Notes: a model not told the origin generated them from the sequence alone. Shown: positions 54,037-63,722, counted from the first letter of the stretch. The stretch: DNA of 64,000 nt from Rhodoferax sp. GW822-FHT02A01 (GCF_038784515.1 NZ_CP152376.1:620001-684000), one strand, 5' to 3'. Numbers and translations: made by a program.

Positions 54037-56547
54037 ATGGACATGAAACCGCCCCCGCTGCAGAAACAGAAACTCGTGATGGTTGGCAACGGCATGGCCG
54101 GCGTGCGCACGATAGAAGAGCTGCTCAGAATCGCACCGGACCTGTACGACATCACGGTCTTTGGTGCCGAGCCGCATCCCAACTACAACCGCATCCTCTT
54201 GAGCCCGGTGCTCGCCGGTGAGCAGACGCTCGATGAGATCGTGCTCAACCCCTTCAGCTGGTACGAAGAGAACGGCATCACCCTGCACGCAGGCAAGAAG
54301 GTCACTGAGGTGGACCGCGTCAAGCGCGTAGTGCGCTCGGTGGGCGCCGACGGTGCAGTGACCGAAGCGGCCTATGACCGACTGCTGCTGTGCACCGGCT
54401 CCAACCCCTTCATCCTGCCGGTGCCCGGCAAGGACCTGGAAGGCGTGATTGCCTACCGCGACATTGCCGACACCAACGCCATGATCGAGGCCGCCACACG
54501 CTACAAGCATGCGGTGGTGATTGGCGGCGGCCTCTTGGGCCTGGAAGCAGCCAACGGCCTGATGTTGCGTGGCATGACGGTCACCGTGGTGCATGTGCAG
54601 CCCACACTGATGGAGCGCCAGCTCGACAGCGTCGCAGGCGGTCTCTTGCGCAAGTCGCTGGAGGAGCGCGGCCTCAAGTTCCTCATGGGCGCGCAAACCC
54701 AGGAACTCATTGGCAGCCAGGACGATGGCAAGGGCGGACGCGTCAAGTCCATCCGCTTCAAGGACGGCACCGAAGTGGCCGCCGATCTCGTCGTCATGGC
54801 TGTGGGCATACGCCCCAACACCGAGCTGGCCCAGAGTATGCGGCTGCACGTGGACAAAGGCATCGTGGTGACCGACACCATGCAGACCGTGACCGACGCA
54901 CGCATCTACAGCGTGGGCGAATGCGCTGCGCACCGCGGCATCGCCTATGGGCTGGTGGCGCCTTTGTTCGAGCAGGCCAAGGTGGCAGCCAACCACCTGG
55001 CGCTCTACGGCATTGGCCGCTACCAGGGGTCACTCACCTCCACCAAGCTCAAGGTCACTGGCATCGACCTTTTCAGTGCGGGCAATTTTATGGGCGGCGA
55101 GAACACCGAAGAGATCGTGATGAGCGACCCCTTTGGCGGTGTCTACAAGAAGCTGGTGATCCAGAACGACAGATTAGTGGGCGCCTGCATGTATGGCGAC
55201 ACGGTGGACGGCAGTTGGTACTTCAAGCTGCTGCGCGACGGCCGCTCCATTGCCGACATCCGCGACAAGCTGATGTTTGGCGAGAGCAACATCGGCGACG
55301 TGGGGCATGAGGGCCACAACAAGGCCGCCAGCATGCCAGACGACGCCGAGGTGTGCGGCTGCAACGGTGTCAAGAAAGGCACCATTTGCAAGGCCATCAA
55401 GGATAAGGGCCTGTTCACCATCGAAGAGGTGCGCAAGCACACCAAGGCCAGCGCCTCGTGCGGCTCATGCACCGGACTGGTCGAGCAGATCCTGATGTTC
55501 ACCGCCGGTGGCGACTACTCGGCCACCCCCAAGACCAAGGCCATGTGCGGCTGCACCGACCTGGGCCATGCGGCCGTGCGCGAAGCCATACGCACGCCTT
55601 TGGCCGATGGAAGCAAGCTGCTCACCATAACCGCGGTGTACAAGCATCTGGGCTGGAAGACGCCCAATGGCTGTGCATCGTGCCGCCCGGCTGTGAACTA
55701 CTACCTGATCAGCAGCTGGCCCAAGGAGGCGGTGGACGACCCGCAAAGCCGCTTCATCAACGAGCGCAGCCATGCCAACATCCAGAAGGACGGCACCTAC
55801 AGCGTGATCCCGCGCATGTGGGGTGGCGAGACCACGGCCGATGAGTTGCGCCGCATTGCCAACGCGGTGGACAAGTACAACATCCCCACGGTCAAGGTCA
55901 CCGGCGGCCAGCGCATCGACCTGCTGGGCGTGAAAAAGGAAGACCTGCAGGCCGTGTGGAAGGACATCGGCATGCCCAGCGGCCACGCCTATGCCAAGGC
56001 CTTGCGTACGGTCAAGACCTGCGTGGGCTCCGAGTGGTGCCGCATGGGCACGCAGGACAGCACCCAGATGGGCAAGGACCTGGAGCGTGCGATGTGGCGC
56101 ATGTACGCGCCGCACAAGGTGAAGTTCGCCGTCTCGGGCTGCCCGCGCAACTGTGCGGAGGCCGGCATCAAGGACGTCGGAATCATTGGCGTGGACAGCG
56201 GCTGGGAGATGTATGTGGCGGGCAATGGCGGCATCAAGACCGAGGTGGCGCACTTCCTCACCAAGCTCAAGACGGCCGAAGAGGTGCTGGAGTACACCGG
56301 CGCCTTCTGCGAGCTGTACCGCCAGGAGGGCTGGTACTTGGAGCGCACGGTGCACTTTGTGAACCGCGTAGGCCTGGACTATGTGAAGAAGCGCATCCTC
56401 GAAGACCATGCCGGTCGCAAGGCGCTGTGGGAGCAGTTGCAATTTGCGCTCGATGGCGAGCCCGATCCCTGGTTTGACTTCAAGGAAGCACAGGTGGACA
56501 CGCGCCAGTTTGACGCGCTGACCGTCAAGGAAGGAGCAGCAGCATGA
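54037..56547 (+). CDS. nirB: assimilatory nitrite reductase large subunit
   Basis: 836-residue NAD(P)H-dependent nitrite reductase reducing nitrite to ammonium. N-terminal FAD motif VMVGNGMAGVRTIEELL and second dinucleotide motif VVIGGGLLGLEAANGL. BFD-like [2Fe-2S] region CGCNGVKKGTICKAI with CGSCTGLV (about 440-490). The siroheme/[4Fe-4S] half carries TCVGSEWCRMGTQDS and SGCPRNCAEAGIKDVG. Followed by nirD with an ATGA overlap. Siroheme is supplied by the methyltransferase gene at 59868. Confidence 0.97.
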   Translation: MDMKPPPLQKQKLVMVGNGMAGVRTIEELLRIAPDLYDITVFGAEPHPNYNRILLSPVLAGEQTLDEIVLNPFSWYEENGITLHAGKKVTEVDRVKRVVRSVGADGAVTEAAYDRLLLCTGSNPFILPVPGKDLEGVIAYRDIADTNAMIEAATRYKHAVVIGGGLLGLEAANGLMLRGMTVTVVHVQPTLMERQLDSVAGGLLRKSLEERGLKFLMGAQTQELIGSQDDGKGGRVKSIRFKDGTEVAADLVVMAVGIRPNTELAQSMRLHVDKGIVVTDTMQTVTDARIYSVGECAAHRGIAYGLVAPLFEQAKVAANHLALYGIGRYQGSLTSTKLKVTGIDLFSAGNFMGGENTEEIVMSDPFGGVYKKLVIQNDRLVGACMYGDTVDGSWYFKLLRDGRSIADIRDKLMFGESNIGDVGHEGHNKAASMPDDAEVCGCNGVKKGTICKAIKDKGLFTIEEVRKHTKASASCGSCTGLVEQILMFTAGGDYSATPKTKAMCGCTDLGHAAVREAIRTPLADGSKLLTITAVYKHLGWKTPNGCASCRPAVNYYLISSWPKEAVDDPQSRFINERSHANIQKDGTYSVIPRMWGGETTADELRRIANAVDKYNIPTVKVTGGQRIDLLGVKKEDLQAVWKDIGMPSGHAYAKALRTVKTCVGSEWCRMGTQDSTQMGKDLERAMWRMYAPHKVKFAVSGCPRNCAEAGIKDVGIIGVDSGWEMYVAGNGGIKTEVAHFLTKLKTAEEVLEYTGAFCELYRQEGWYLERTVHFVNRVGLDYVKKRILEDHAGRKALWEQLQFALDGEPDPWFDFKEAQVDTRQFDALTVKEGAAA

Positions 56548-56948
56548 GCAAGCTCCACAACACGTCCAATGAATGGGCTCTGATCTGTGCGCTCACCGAC
56601 ATCCCGGTGCTGGGCTCGCGCCGCGTGGCGCGCGCACAAGGGCTGGACGTGGCGGTGTTCCGCAACAGTCAGGACGAGGTGTTCGCGCTGCTGGACCGCT
56701 GCCCGCACAAGGGTGGCCCCTTGAGCCAGGGCATTGTGTTTGGCACCCATGTGGCCTGCCCGCTGCACAACTGGAGCATTGGCCTGTGTGACGGCCAGGC
56801 TTCTGCGCCGGATGAGGGTTGCACCCCGAAGTTCAGCGTCAAGCTCGAGGGTGGGCAGGTCTACCTCAAGGCAGCCGAACTGCAGAACCACGCCACCGAT
56901 CTGCTGCGCCCGGTTGCAGGACCTGCCCGGCGCACGGCCACGGCGTAA
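56544..56948 (+). CDS. nirD: assimilatory nitrite reductase small subunit
   Basis: 134-residue Rieske-fold NirD subunit. Unlike E. coli NirD, which lacks cluster ligands, the sequence shows C-x-H in DRCPHKGGPLSQG and C-x2-H in VACPLHNWSIG, so it may bind a [2Fe-2S] cluster. Overlaps nirB by four bases (ATGA) and precedes the nitrate reductase gene. Confidence 0.93.
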   Translation: MSKLHNTSNEWALICALTDIPVLGSRRVARAQGLDVAVFRNSQDEVFALLDRCPHKGGPLSQGIVFGTHVACPLHNWSIGLCDGQASAPDEGCTPKFSVKLEGGQVYLKAAELQNHATDLLRPVAGPARRTATA

Positions 56949-56973
56949 GCCGCATACAGTGAACGAGCGCCCC

Positions 56974-59862
56974 ATGCAGGAAACCCGCTCCACCTGTCCC
57001 TACTGCGGTGTGGGCTGCGGCGTCATCATCGAGAGCAAGGGCGCGCAGATCACCGGTGTGCGCGGCGACCCGGACCACCCAGCCAACTTCGGGCGACTCT
57101 GCTCCAAGGGCAGCACCCTGCATCTCACTGCAAGCGCGGTAGTGACGCAGCAGACGCGTCTGTTGCAACCCATGCAGCGGCTCACGCGCGGCGCAACGCC
57201 CCAGCCGCTGGGATGGGATGCGGCACTGACCCAGGCCAGCGCCACCTTTGCCCGCATCATTCGTGAGCACGGCCCCGATGCAGTGGGCTTCTATGTCTCG
57301 GGCCAGTTGCTCACCGAAGACTATTACGTCTTCAACAAGCTCGCCAAGGGGCTCATTGGCACCAACAACATCGACACCAACTCGCGCCTGTGCATGAGCA
57401 GCGCCGTGGCGGGCTACAAGAAGACGCTGGGTGCCGATGCGCCCCCGGCCTGCTACGACGATGTGAACTTTGCGGCCACGCTGTTCATCACCGGCTCCAA
57501 CACCGCCTTTGCGCACCCGGTGCTGTACCGCCGCATCGAAGATGCCAGACGAGCCAACCCCACGCTGAAGGTGGTGGTGGTAGACCCTCGGCGCACCGAT
57601 ACGGCCGACATGGCCGACTTGCATCTGCAGATACAGCCCGGCACCGACGTGATGCTGTTCAACGGCATGCTGCACCTCATGCTGTGGGAGGGCTGGACCG
57701 ATGCCGCCTACATCGCCGAGCACACAGCCGGCTTTGATGCGCTCAAGGCAACGGTGCGCGACTGCACGCCCGATCTGGTGGCGCAGGTCTGCGGCATCAG
57801 CAAGGACGCTCTGCTGGAAGCCACCCGTCTGTTCACGGGCCTGGGCCATAGAGTGGTCGGCGCAGATGGCAAGTTGCAGGCCGTACAGCGCCAGCCCACT
57901 TTGAGCCTGTATTGCCAGGGCCTGAACCAGTCCAGCAGCGGCACCGCCAAGAACGCCGCCCTCATCAACCTGCACCTGGCCTGCGGCCAGATCGGCAAGC
58001 CCGGAGCTGGCCCCTTCTCGCTCACCGGCCAGCCCAATGCCATGGGCGGGCGCGAAGTAGGAGGCCTGGCCAATCTGCTCAGTGCCCACCGGGACCTGGG
58101 CAATGCGCAACACCGCGCAGAAGTCGCCGATCTCTGGGGCGTGGCCGATGTGCCCGCAACACCCGGCAAGACCGCCGTGGAAATGTTCCAGGCCGCCGCC
58201 GACGGCGAGATCAAGGCCTTGTGGATTGCCTGCACCAACCCGGCCCAAAGCATGCCCGATCAGGCCACCGTGCGCCGCGCGCTGGAGCGTGCCGAGTACG
58301 TGGTGGTGCAGGAAGCGTTTGCGACCACGGCCACCTGCCGCTACGCCGACCTGCTGCTGCCCGCCACCACCTGGGGCGAGAAGGAGGGCACGGTGACCAA
58401 CAGCGAACGCCGCATCAGCCGCGTGCGCGCAGCAGTGCCGCCACCCAGTGAGGCAAACACCCACCAGAGCGAAAGCGCCCCCCGACATGACTGGGCCATC
58501 GCCGTGGACTTTGCGCAGCGCCTGGAGCGCTCGTTGGGGCGCGTAGGACCCACCTTGTTCCCCTACACCACACCTGAGTCGATCTGGAACGAACACCGCG
58601 AATCCACCCGCGGGCGCGATCTGGACATCACGGGCTTGAGCTACACGGCACTGGAGATAGAACCGCAGCAGTGGCCCTTTCCAGAAGGTGCCAGCAAGGG
58701 GCGCGCCCGGCTATACGAAGACGGCGTCTTCCCCACTGCGGATGGCCGTGCGCAGTTTGCCGCCGTGCCCTACAAGCCCGTGGCCGAACCACGCGAGGCG
58801 CGCTACCCGTTCTCGCTCAACACTGGGCGCCTGCGCGACCAATGGCACGGTATGAGCCGCACCGGCACGCTGGGACGTCTGTTTGGCCATGCGCGTGAGC
58901 CGGCCCTGCAGATGCACCCGCAGGACATGGCACGGCGCCTGCTCAAGGAGGGCGACCTGGTGCATGTGACCAGTCGGCGCGGCTCTATCCTGGTGCCGGT
59001 GCAAGCCAGTGCCGAGCAGGCCATGAGCCAGGTGTTTCTGGCCATGCACTGGGGTGAGGAATTCATCAGCGGGCGCAGCAGCACCGGCCAGCGCCTGGCG
59101 GGCGTGAATGCGCTGACCAGCCCGGCCTTCTGCCCGGACTCCAAACAGCCCGAATTCAAGCATGCCGCAGTCAAAGTTCTCAAAGCCGAGCTGCCCTATT
59201 CTCTGGTGGCCATGGCCTGGCTGGCCCCCGAGCAGGTGCTGGCCGCGCGCAGCCAGCTGCAGTCGCTCATGGAGCGCTTTGCCTACGCCACCTGTGTGCC
59301 GTTTGCCAGTGCCACAGCCATGGATGGCGCGGCCGAGCGCCAAGGCCTGCTGCTGCGCGCTGCGGACCATGAAGCACCTGCATCTGAGGTGCTGCAACAG
59401 ATCGAAGTCATCCTGCAACTGCAAGGCAGCCAGGTGCTGCGCTATGCCGATCCCAAGCGCGGCCAACACCGCACCATGCGGCTGCGCCGCACCCATGACG
59501 ACACCCTGCTCGATGGCTTCCTGCTCTCGGGGGATACCCGTGCACAGGAGTGGATCAGCGGCTTGCTGCGGGACGAGCAGGCCACCCAGGCCTATGGCCG
59601 CGCCCTGCTGCTGCCGGTGAGCAAACCCCCGGTGCCGGTGGTGACGTTGGGCAAGGTGGTGTGTACCTGCTTCAATGTCCGGGACATCGCGATCGCCGAA
59701 AAACTGGCCGATTGCAGCGGAACCGATGCCGAGCGGCTGACCAACCTGCAAGGCGCCCTGCGTTGCGGCACCAACTGCGGTTCTTGTGTACCGGAATTGC
59801 AGCGCATGGTACGAAATTCGACTCCCTCCAACCTTTCTACCCCGACCGCCGAAGCGGCCTGA
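56974..59862 (+). CDS. nasA: assimilatory nitrate reductase catalytic subunit with C-terminal [2Fe-2S] domain
   Basis: 962-residue molybdenum (bis-MGD) nitrate reductase. N-terminal [4Fe-4S] ligands C8-x2-C11-x3-C15-x27-C43 (STCPYCGVGCGV ... LCSKG). Mo-cofactor region NSRLCMSSAVAGYKKTLGAD contains the expected Mo-ligand Cys. Segments VVVDPRRTDTADMADLHLQ and GQPNAMGGREVGGLANL are typical. The C-terminal about 60 residues form a BFD-like [2Fe-2S] domain (VVCTCFNVRDIAIAEKL ... RCGTNCGSCVPEL), as in Klebsiella NasA. No separate NADH-dependent NasC/NasB reductase is next to it. ATG 56974 chosen; GTG 56959 is possible. Confidence 0.96.
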   Translation: MQETRSTCPYCGVGCGVIIESKGAQITGVRGDPDHPANFGRLCSKGSTLHLTASAVVTQQTRLLQPMQRLTRGATPQPLGWDAALTQASATFARIIREHGPDAVGFYVSGQLLTEDYYVFNKLAKGLIGTNNIDTNSRLCMSSAVAGYKKTLGADAPPACYDDVNFAATLFITGSNTAFAHPVLYRRIEDARRANPTLKVVVVDPRRTDTADMADLHLQIQPGTDVMLFNGMLHLMLWEGWTDAAYIAEHTAGFDALKATVRDCTPDLVAQVCGISKDALLEATRLFTGLGHRVVGADGKLQAVQRQPTLSLYCQGLNQSSSGTAKNAALINLHLACGQIGKPGAGPFSLTGQPNAMGGREVGGLANLLSAHRDLGNAQHRAEVADLWGVADVPATPGKTAVEMFQAAADGEIKALWIACTNPAQSMPDQATVRRALERAEYVVVQEAFATTATCRYADLLLPATTWGEKEGTVTNSERRISRVRAAVPPPSEANTHQSESAPRHDWAIAVDFAQRLERSLGRVGPTLFPYTTPESIWNEHRESTRGRDLDITGLSYTALEIEPQQWPFPEGASKGRARLYEDGVFPTADGRAQFAAVPYKPVAEPREARYPFSLNTGRLRDQWHGMSRTGTLGRLFGHAREPALQMHPQDMARRLLKEGDLVHVTSRRGSILVPVQASAEQAMSQVFLAMHWGEEFISGRSSTGQRLAGVNALTSPAFCPDSKQPEFKHAAVKVLKAELPYSLVAMAWLAPEQVLAARSQLQSLMERFAYATCVPFASATAMDGAAERQGLLLRAADHEAPASEVLQQIEVILQLQGSQVLRYADPKRGQHRTMRLRRTHDDTLLDGFLLSGDTRAQEWISGLLRDEQATQAYGRALLLPVSKPPVPVVTLGKVVCTCFNVRDIAIAEKLADCSGTDAERLTNLQGALRCGTNCGSCVPELQRMVRNSTPSNLSTPTAEAA

Positions 59863-59867
59863 AGACC

Positions 59868-60662
59868 ATGGACATGTCTCTTTCATCGTATGCGGCCAGC
59901 GGCCAGGTCACCCTGGTGGGCGCAGGCCCGGGCGACCCGGAACTGCTGACCATCAAGGCCCTCAAGGCCATACAGGCCGCCACCCTGCTGCTGGTGGACG
60001 ATCTGGTGAGCGAAGGCATCGTGGCACTGGCAACGGCCAGCGCGCGCATCATCCGGGTCGGCAAACGCGGGGGCTGCCGCTCCACGCCACAGTCGTTCAT
60101 TGAGAAGCTGATGATCACGGCCGCCCAGGAGGGCGAACGGGTGGTGCGCCTCAAGGGCGGCGACCCGTTCATGTTTGGACGTGGCGGCGAAGAGGTTGAA
60201 CACCTGCAGGCAGCCGGTGTGCGTGTGGACGTGGTCAACGGCATCACTGCCGGCCTGGCGGCAGTCACCTCTTTGCAACTGCCGCTGACCCACCGCCAGC
60301 ATGCCCATGGCGTGGTGTTCGTGACCGGTCATGCCAAGCCCGGCGACAGCGGGACGGACTGGCGTGCGCTGGCACAAACTGCCCACAGTGCCAAGCTGAC
60401 CCTGGTGATCTACATGGGTGTGGGTGGCGCGGCTCGCATCCAGCAGGAGTTGCTGAGCGGCCTGGCTGCCGGCACGCCGGTGTTGATCGTGCAAAACGCC
60501 TCGTTGCCGCAGCAACGTCATGCCCAGACCACACTGGACCAGTTGCACGCCACCATTGAGCGCGAAGGGCTTGGCAGCCCGGCGGTGATTGTGGTGGGTG
60601 ATGTGGTATCTGGAGTTTCTGCAATGGACCAGACAGGCATCTACCTGGAGCGCAGAGGGTAG
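59868..60662 (+). CDS. cobA: uroporphyrinogen-III C-methyltransferase (siroheme synthesis)
   Basis: 264-residue SAM-dependent methyltransferase making precorrin-2, the siroheme precursor needed by NirB. Family segments: VTLVGAGPGDPELLTIKAL, LVDDLVSEGIVAL, RVGKRGGCRSTPQ, VVRLKGGDPFMFGRGGEEVEHL and GITAGLAAVTSLQLPLTHR. It has only the CobA/CysG-C domain; the dehydrogenase/ferrochelatase domain of CysG is absent and must be elsewhere. Starts 5 bases after nasA. Confidence 0.95.
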   Translation: MDMSLSSYAASGQVTLVGAGPGDPELLTIKALKAIQAATLLLVDDLVSEGIVALATASARIIRVGKRGGCRSTPQSFIEKLMITAAQEGERVVRLKGGDPFMFGRGGEEVEHLQAAGVRVDVVNGITAGLAAVTSLQLPLTHRQHAHGVVFVTGHAKPGDSGTDWRALAQTAHSAKLTLVIYMGVGGAARIQQELLSGLAAGTPVLIVQNASLPQQRHAQTTLDQLHATIEREGLGSPAVIVVGDVVSGVSAMDQTGIYLERRG

Positions 60663-60695
60663 GCCCGGAATCGAAGAATTCTCTGATGCACCTGC

Positions 60696-61370
60696 ATGCG
60701 CACCACAAACGTCATCCAACCGAATTCAAGCACCCACTCCGGCAAATTGTCCGGGGAGACATTTGCAACACTCATCAACCTTTCTGGCCGCAGGCGTTTT
60801 ACGTCCCAGCGCGTTGTGCTCTATGCCGTGTTGGCGTCCGGCGAAGACCCGGATGCACTGGCCACTGCCAGGGAAGCGCTGAAACTTTTTAGGGATGCAC
60901 ACACTGCCCTGGTCAAGGGAAATGATGCTTTGCCCGGCGTGTTCAGCGATGAACTGCATATGGCCTACTTTGGTCCCGAGTCTGGTGACAAAAAGATCCA
61001 GGCATTTATAGATCTGGCCGAGCGCACCTTCATAGCCATTGAATCAAATTGGCGGCAGAGGTCGGACTTTCTGAAAGAGCTTATTGCCAGCACCACTCCC
61101 TTGCTTGCAGTACTCAACAGCATCACGGCCATTTACGAGAAAGAAGCGCGCTCCCACGCCAACTCCGTAAAGAATCAGCTTCAGGATGTGATGAGTGAAA
61201 TCCAAGACATATCAAAGCAGGCACACATGGTCGCGTTCAATGCGCAAATCATTGCCGCCAGGGCAGGCAACGCGGGACGCGAGTTTACGGTAGTTGCCAA
61301 TGTGATGACCAGCATCACTGCAGAAATTGACAAACTGGTTCAAGCGGCACTCTCCAAAGCAGCGGCTTGA
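60696..61370 (+). CDS. soluble PilJ-N-domain / minimal MCP-like protein
   Basis: 224-residue protein with no membrane segment. The N-terminal part (about 20-150) resembles the PilJ/NarX-type N-terminal sensor domain (TFATLINLSGRRRFTSQRVV). The C-terminal part (about 155-215) is a shortened methyl-accepting-type hairpin: KQAHMVAFNAQIIAARAGNA, then GREFTVVANVMTSI, close to the MCP tip but with several altered positions. It follows the nitrate operon by 33 bases on the same strand. The N domain occurs in nitrate sensors, so a nitrate-linked role is conceivable; not proven. Confidence 0.72.
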   Translation: MRTTNVIQPNSSTHSGKLSGETFATLINLSGRRRFTSQRVVLYAVLASGEDPDALATAREALKLFRDAHTALVKGNDALPGVFSDELHMAYFGPESGDKKIQAFIDLAERTFIAIESNWRQRSDFLKELIASTTPLLAVLNSITAIYEKEARSHANSVKNQLQDVMSEIQDISKQAHMVAFNAQIIAARAGNAGREFTVVANVMTSITAEIDKLVQAALSKAAA

Positions 61371-61527
61371 GTCTGCTCAATGGTCTGCATGCTGGCATCC
61401 AACAGCCGCATTGAACCGGCTATTTCCTGATGAGGTTGTCCCGAACGCATGGCCTCCGGACCAAGAGAATCGTGGCCCGAGTGTCCAATTCATGCTTCTG
61501 TGGAGCCAGCGCAATCGGGCGTGAGGG

Positions 61528-63591
61528 TCACTTCCCGCTGGCCGCCAATCGATGGCTCGGCTCGGCCCAGTCTTCAAACGTACGGATATCCAAGGGCCTG
61601 CTGAACAGGTAGCCCTGGTAATTCAGGCAACCGTTTTGCGCCAGCGCCTGGCGTTGCTCTTCGGTTTCCACCCCTTCGGCAATCACGTCCAGCCCCATGC
61701 TGCGGGACAGCGCCACCACCATGCGGGCGATGTCCACGTCGTGGGCATCGGTCAGGATGCCGCTGACAAAGCTCTGGTCGATCTTGAGCTGGTCCAGCGG
61801 CAGGCGCTTGAGGAACGACAGCGACGAATAGCCGGTACCGAAGTCGTCCATGGAGAAGCAAATGCCCTGCGCCTTGAGCGCGTTCATCTTCTCGATAATG
61901 CTTTCCACATTGGATACCAGCACCGACTCGGTAAGCTCCAGCTTGAGCCGGTCGGGCCGTGCGCCGGTACGCTGCAGCGTGGACAACACCTGATCGACAA
62001 AATCGTCCTGATGGAACTGCAAGGCGCTGACGTTGACGGCCATGGTCAGGTTGCAGAACACCGGGTGTGACGCCCATTGCCGCAGCTGCAGGCAGGCCGC
62101 TTGCAGCACCCAGTTGCCTATGCCCAGGATCAGTCCGGTCTCTTCCGCCAGCGGAATGAATTCCGCTGGCGGAATCCAGCCGCGTTCCGGATGCTGCCAG
62201 CGCAGCAGTGCTTCCACACCGATCAGGCCGCCGTGGTGCGACACCTGTGCTTGATACGCCAGCTCAAAGGTGCCGCCCTGGATAGCCTGACGCAAACCCG
62301 ACTCCATGGCCACACGCCGGCGAACCTGCTCCTGCATCTGCCGGTCGAAGAAGCGGATGGCGTTGCGCCCGGCATTCTTGGCTTCGTACATGGCCAGTTC
62401 GGCCTGCTCCAGCAGCGAATCGATGTCTTCATGGCGCTGGCCGCTCAACAGCGTAACGCCGATGCTGGCTGTACCCGAATGTCCGTCGGCATCGATCTGG
62501 TAGGGCTCCTGCATGGCAGCAAGCACCTTGGCCGCAATCAATTCAGCCTGTTCGGTGGCGCGTTGCGGCACCGGATCCAGATGGGTCAACAGCAGCGCAA
62601 AGGAGTCCCCGCCCACCCGGGCCACGGTATCGGTTTCCCGCACGCAATGCCGCAGCCTGCGTGCGACCTGCTTCAGAATCATGTCGCCCTGCTCGTGTCC
62701 CAGCGCGTCATTGAGGTTCTTGAAGTCGTCCAGGTCGATTTGCAGCAATGCGCCCAAATGTTTGTCGTGGCGGGCCTCGGTGGTGAGCTTCTGGATCTGC
62801 ATGACCAGATGGCGCCGGTTGGCCAGGCCAGTCAGGCTGTCGGTATAGGCCAGGCTCGCGATCTGGGCCTCGGCGGTTTTCTGGAAGGAGCTGTCGCTGA
62901 AGGCGCCTACGTAGTGGGTTGTGATGCCCGCTTCATTCTTTACCGCATGAATGGTCAGCCATTCGGGGTATTCCTCGCCATTCTTGCGGCGATTCCATAT
63001 CTCGCCCTGCCAAGTTCCCACCTGCAGGATGTCGGCCCACATCCGGCCATAGAAGACGGCATCCTGCCGCCCGGAGGCCAGCAGACCGGGGGTCCGGCCC
63101 ACCGCCTCTTCGGGGCTGTAGCCGGTGATGCGGCTGAAGGCCCGGTTGACTTTCAATATGACGCCCTTGGCATCGCAGATCAGCATGCCCTGCTGCGTTT
63201 CAAAGGCGGCGGCGGCAATGCGGAAATCCTCCTCGGCCTGCATCCGCGCGGTGATGTCGCGCGCCAGCAAGATGAAGCGCAGATCCACATCCTCCGGCAA
63301 GACCACACTGGACACAGAAAGCTCAAACCAGACCCGTCCGTGGGGCCCCTCCAGCCAGTAGGTGGCACCGGTAGAGCGGCCATGCTGCGCCGCCTCCTGC
63401 ACGGCTTCCATGCAGGTAGCTGCGGCGTGGGCTGGCAGCACGTCATCGATGCGCTGGCCCAGAAAGGCCTGCACGGGCACGTCCAGCAAATCCTGGTGCG
63501 GTGAGTGGTAGTTGTAGATGCAGCCCGCCAGATCCACTTCAAACAGCAGGTCCGGTATGGCGTCTACCAAGGCTTGCAAACGGCTTTTCAT
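61528..63591 (-). CDS. PAS-PAS-GGDEF-EAL cyclic-di-GMP signalling protein with altered GGDEF motif
   Basis: 687-residue cytoplasmic protein, no membrane segments. Two PAS domains (about 5-115 and 125-245; the second with ITGYSPEEAVGRTPGLLASG), a GGDEF domain (about 250-420) whose motif reads GGDSF near 326 instead of GGDEF, and an EAL domain (about 430-680) with VEALLRW, NVSALQFHQDDF, ELTESVLV, DDFGTGYSSLSFL and AEGVETEEQ. The cyclase is probably inactive or regulatory, so net c-di-GMP phosphodiesterase activity is expected. It stands alone, converging toward the PilJ-like gene. Confidence 0.92.
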   Translation of the reverse strand: MKSRLQALVDAIPDLLFEVDLAGCIYNYHSPHQDLLDVPVQAFLGQRIDDVLPAHAAATCMEAVQEAAQHGRSTGATYWLEGPHGRVWFELSVSSVVLPEDVDLRFILLARDITARMQAEEDFRIAAAAFETQQGMLICDAKGVILKVNRAFSRITGYSPEEAVGRTPGLLASGRQDAVFYGRMWADILQVGTWQGEIWNRRKNGEEYPEWLTIHAVKNEAGITTHYVGAFSDSSFQKTAEAQIASLAYTDSLTGLANRRHLVMQIQKLTTEARHDKHLGALLQIDLDDFKNLNDALGHEQGDMILKQVARRLRHCVRETDTVARVGGDSFALLLTHLDPVPQRATEQAELIAAKVLAAMQEPYQIDADGHSGTASIGVTLLSGQRHEDIDSLLEQAELAMYEAKNAGRNAIRFFDRQMQEQVRRRVAMESGLRQAIQGGTFELAYQAQVSHHGGLIGVEALLRWQHPERGWIPPAEFIPLAEETGLILGIGNWVLQAACLQLRQWASHPVFCNLTMAVNVSALQFHQDDFVDQVLSTLQRTGARPDRLKLELTESVLVSNVESIIEKMNALKAQGICFSMDDFGTGYSSLSFLKRLPLDQLKIDQSFVSGILTDAHDVDIARMVVALSRSMGLDVIAEGVETEEQRQALAQNGCLNYQGYLFSRPLDIRTFEDWAEPSHRLAASGK

Positions 63592-63722
63592 AGTCGGCTG
63601 CGTGCCACAAATTCAAACATGGAAGCCTTTATGTACTTTTTCCAACGATTCTGCCGATTTTAGAAAGGTCCAATGGCCTTAACCTTGGTCAATATCAAGG
63701 TTTGTGGCATTGACGCACTGTA

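Noticed and set aside
56866..58596. Minus-strand open frame of 576 codons opposite nasA
   Set aside because: Opposite a conserved molybdoenzyme; composition typical of a shadow frame.
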